This document shows positions 4,684 through 6,551 of a stretch of DNA of 6,551 nt, piece after piece (position 1 is the first letter of the stretch; each line of letters starts with the position of its first letter). The notes beneath the pieces were generated by a model that was given only the letters and a program-made list of their open reading frames with translations, was not told where the DNA came from and did no database searches. The position numbers and the translations under genes were made by a program. This DNA comes from a bacterium (GTDB taxonomy: Bacteria; Armatimonadota; Zipacnadia; Zipacnadales; Zipacnadaceae), in assembly GCA_030607655.1 (NCBI GenBank), contig JAUWJN010000156.1, positions 1-6,551 on the forward strand, read 5' to 3'.

Positions 4684-6551
4684 TTATCTGGTTACGGTTA
4701 TTGGGCGTAGGCAACTCGCCGCCTGGCCGCCTTCGGTACGGGCCTGGATTACGCACAAGTAAGTGCCGGCTGGCACGCGAGTGCCACTGGCATTAGACAG
4801 ATTCCAGGTGACACTGTGCACGCCGACGGGTTGGAGTTCGTCAGTACCCAACTGCCGGATAAGTCGTCCCGCGATATTACGAATCTGAATATCCGCCTGC
4901 GCCGGTGCCGACAGGGCATAGGTGATAGCCACTCGCTGCCCACTGACCTGTTGGGCAGTGACACCAGTCACCAACAGGCTAGCCTCAGACTTCGGCTCCG
5001 CGCTCAAGCGGAAGTGGCGTACCCCGCCTTGCGGCCCAGAATTGTAGCTGTAGCCCCGTGTAGTGCGCATATAGACGGACTTGTCTGCGTCCCGGTCGGT
5101 CAGCGTCAGCCGATAATCATTCGGCACCATACTCAGGTCGGGACAGGCGACGGTTACCTGGGTATTCGCCAGGTCGCAGCGTACCTCAAAGTCCCATGTC
5201 AGTCTATGCGGGCTGGGAGTGCGGATAGCGGTGGCCATAGGTCCGCGCTGAGTCGGGAAGTACAGATCTACCGACCCCCGGGCCAGGGGCGGATTAGGAA
5301 TGCTCAGGGCCTGGGCCGTCTGCGCATCGGCTATTCCGCAATAGTTGTATAGGTCACGGCGTCGGCCCGCCTGCGCAGTCAGTGGTATCTGCCAGCCGCC
5401 ATGCGCGGCGTCCGCCCGGCCAATCTGCAACAGTTCTACGTTGTGCGCACTGGGAGCAACGTAATTCCAGGGAATTTCGCCGGTCCCACTGGACAGCACC
5501 CAGTAGCCCCACCAGGGCTGGAGGGTATTATGAATCAGGTTGAGGCTGTCAGTGATGTTAGCCACCAACTCATAGCCATTGCCCTGGTCGGTCCACCCAA
5601 ACGGGTGCAATGTGGGCGCATTGGTTATAGATGCCAGGGCGGCTTCGGCGTTATAAGGGCTGCTGACGATATTCCAGCCGTCCGCCACATCATAGGCAAA
5701 TAGCCCGGAGACCTCGGCACCACCCATACTTATCTGAGTCTGAGCAGCAAAATCAGCCCAGTAGCCGCGGCCTAATAGATAGTCCGTGGGCGCCCCGATA
5801 GTAACATAGCCTGGGCCCTGCGGGTCCCACCATATTGCATCTGTCCCCAGTAGCAGTTCCATAGTCGGCGAGCCTGACACATCCAGAGGTATGCCAACCA
5901 TTCTCTGCCCGGCCGAGAAAGTATGCTGGTTCTGCGCCGTGGCAGTGAAATCTATTCCCACGACGTTAGTGTCAGTGATCTGTACATTCCAAGTGTCGGG
6001 AGTAAATATGTAGCCTGCCGCGACGGGGATGACTGTGTACACTCCCGGGGGAATATCGCTTATCTGATAGGAGCCAGTAGAGTCGGTAGTAGTATAGGGC
6101 CCAGCCCATACTATCACTCCCGGTACAGGGTTGCCAAGGGGGTCTACTATGGTCCCGGAGATGCTGTAAGTAGTCCCGGCTTGGGCGGTAAAGTCAGCCA
6201 CCATGCTTGGCCCCAGGTCCACAAGCCTGACCTGGGGTACACAGCGATACTCCTCTTTGGTGGGAACCACTCGGTACTGATCTACTGGGAGCAGTCCGCC
6301 AGCCCAGTAGTCGCCAGAGGCATCAGTGGTAGTGCTTCCTAATAGCTGGCCAGTGCCGGCGTTCTGGATGGCTATATTTACTCCGCCCAGGGGCCCAGCA
6401 GCCGTTTCCACATGCCCGGTAATGATAACGCTGCCCACAAACTCCAGGTCAGTGCGGTCCGGGCCGACGGTTACTATCTCATTGGCCGGGTCAAAGACTA
6501 TTCCGTCTTTATGTGGTGAGACGGTGTATTGTCCCGGAGCCAAATGGCGCA
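4684..6551 (-). CDS. Large exported surface protein, 5' part cut off: carboxypeptidase-regulatory-like repeats, Trp-rich repeat module, FlgD-like Ig C-terminus
   Basis: The reading frame runs off the window edge; 621 complete codons are visible, so the N-terminus and any signal peptide are missing. A TTG at 6543 is not the start, since the frame continues through it mid-domain. Counting from the first full codon: 1-41 end of a carboxypeptidase-regulatory-like beta-sandwich (LAPGQYTVSP); about 42-123 a second (GPLGGVNIAIQ, TTTDASGDYW); about 127-205 a third (ISGTIVDPLGNPVPGVIVW, TTTDSTGSYQ, IPPGVYTVIP). Residues about 208-360 form a module with two similar halves rich in Trp, Gly and Tyr. About 361-525 is unassigned beta-rich sequence. 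Residues about 538-621 are a FlgD/T9SS-sorting-like Ig domain (AITYALSAPAQADIQIRNIAG, then RVPAGTYLCVI). No catalytic motif was recognised. A cell-surface structural, adhesive or ligand-binding role is inferred. Strong stop TAA at 4684, then 26 nt to the lipoprotein gene. Confidence 0.85.
   Translation of the reverse strand, partial: RHLAPGQYTVSPHKDGIVFDPANEIVTVGPDRTDLEFVGSVIITGHVETAAGPLGGVNIAIQNAGTGQLLGSTTTDASGDYWAGGLLPVDQYRVVPTKEEYRCVPQVRLVDLGPSMVADFTAQAGTTYSISGTIVDPLGNPVPGVIVWAGPYTTTDSTGSYQISDIPPGVYTVIPVAAGYIFTPDTWNVQITDTNVVGIDFTATAQNQHTFSAGQRMVGIPLDVSGSPTMELLLGTDAIWWDPQGPGYVTIGAPTDYLLGRGYWADFAAQTQISMGGAEVSGLFAYDVADGWNIVSSPYNAEAALASITNAPTLHPFGWTDQGNGYELVANITDSLNLIHNTLQPWWGYWVLSSGTGEIPWNYVAPSAHNVELLQIGRADAAHGGWQIPLTAQAGRRRDLYNYCGIADAQTAQALSIPNPPLARGSVDLYFPTQRGPMATAIRTPSPHRLTWDFEVRCDLANTQVTVACPDLSMVPNDYRLTLTDRDADKSVYMRTTRGYSYNSGPQGGVRHFRLSAEPKSEASLLVTGVTAQQVSGQRVAITYALSAPAQADIQIRNIAGRLIRQLGTDELQPVGVHSVTWNLSNASGTRVPAGTYLCVIQARTEGGQAASCLRPITVTR
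5470..5928 (-). other. Two diverged copies of a Trp/Gly/Tyr-rich module within the surface protein
   Basis: Copy 1 (about 5728-5928) carries, in order, GQRMVGIPL, WWDPQGPGY and GRGYWADF. Copy 2 (about 5470-5694) carries GWNIVSSPY, WTDQGNGY and PWWGYWVL. The anchors keep the same order at offsets of 77, 78 and 86 residues. The pattern G-x3-V-x2-P, then W-x-D-x2-G-x-GY, then G-x0-1-YW defines the repeat. I do not recognise a named family with certainty. Confidence 0.55.

Noticed and set aside
4816..5352. 178-codon plus-strand frame opposite the large surface protein
   Set aside because: The minus-strand frame has clear domain structure; this one has no motif, no SD and is rich in His/Arg as expected of an antisense shadow. 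The same applies to 5401-5703 and 5923-6342.
6541..6543. TTG as the start codon of the large minus-strand protein
   Set aside because: The frame stays open to the window edge and TTG falls inside a carboxypeptidase-regulatory-like domain (LAPGQYTV), so it is an internal Leu codon.

Overview
The window holds two gene blocks that converge on a short gap at 3885-4009. No mobile element, CRISPR array, tRNA or rRNA is visible. Base composition is moderately GC-rich. Most genes have good Shine-Dalgarno sequences and are tightly packed, so this is a bacterial chromosome fragment. The right block pairs a dockerin-like lipoprotein with a large exported protein built of carboxypeptidase-regulatory-like (CarboxypepD_reg-type) beta-sandwiches and a FlgD/T9SS-like C-terminal Ig domain. 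That mixture is seen in Armatimonadota, Planctomycetota and FCB-type uncultivated lineages. Placement in any of these phyla is a weak inference, because no phylogenetic marker gene is present.

Left block, plus strand, 18-3884: four consecutive genes encode the membrane and motor parts of a PepT-family (Dpp/Opp/Nik) ABC importer. They are the DppB/NikB-type permease, the DppC/NikC-type permease, the DppD-type ATPase and the DppF-type ATPase. The two permeases would form the channel. The two ATPases would form the cytoplasmic heterodimer that powers it. The extracytoplasmic substrate-binding protein is not in the window and would be expected upstream of base 1. Substrate (di/oligopeptide, nickel or another solute) cannot be fixed from this sequence; some permease residues look NikB/NikC-like. 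permease-permease and permease-DppD junctions are tight (2-nt gap, 8-nt overlap). In contrast, dppD and dppF are separated by 111 nt that is almost entirely inverted repeats: four stem-loops in a row, two of which look like related units about 30 bp apart.

Right block, minus strand, 6551-4010: a large protein that is truncated by the window edge is followed after 26 nt by a small lipoprotein, so the two are probably cotranscribed. The large protein contains at least three carboxypeptidase-regulatory-like domains, then a Trp/Gly/Tyr-rich module that I see as two diverged copies, and ends in a FlgD-like Ig domain. The lipoprotein has a lipobox, two EF-hand/dockerin-like repeats made by a 90-bp duplication, and one carboxypeptidase-regulatory-like domain. 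Both look like cell-surface or envelope proteins. They have no evident functional tie to the transporter.

The window does not reveal a clearly new enzymatic or defence system. The most interesting items are the hairpin-packed dppD-dppF gap, the duplicated Trp-rich module of unknown function, and the lipid-anchored dockerin-like protein paired with it.
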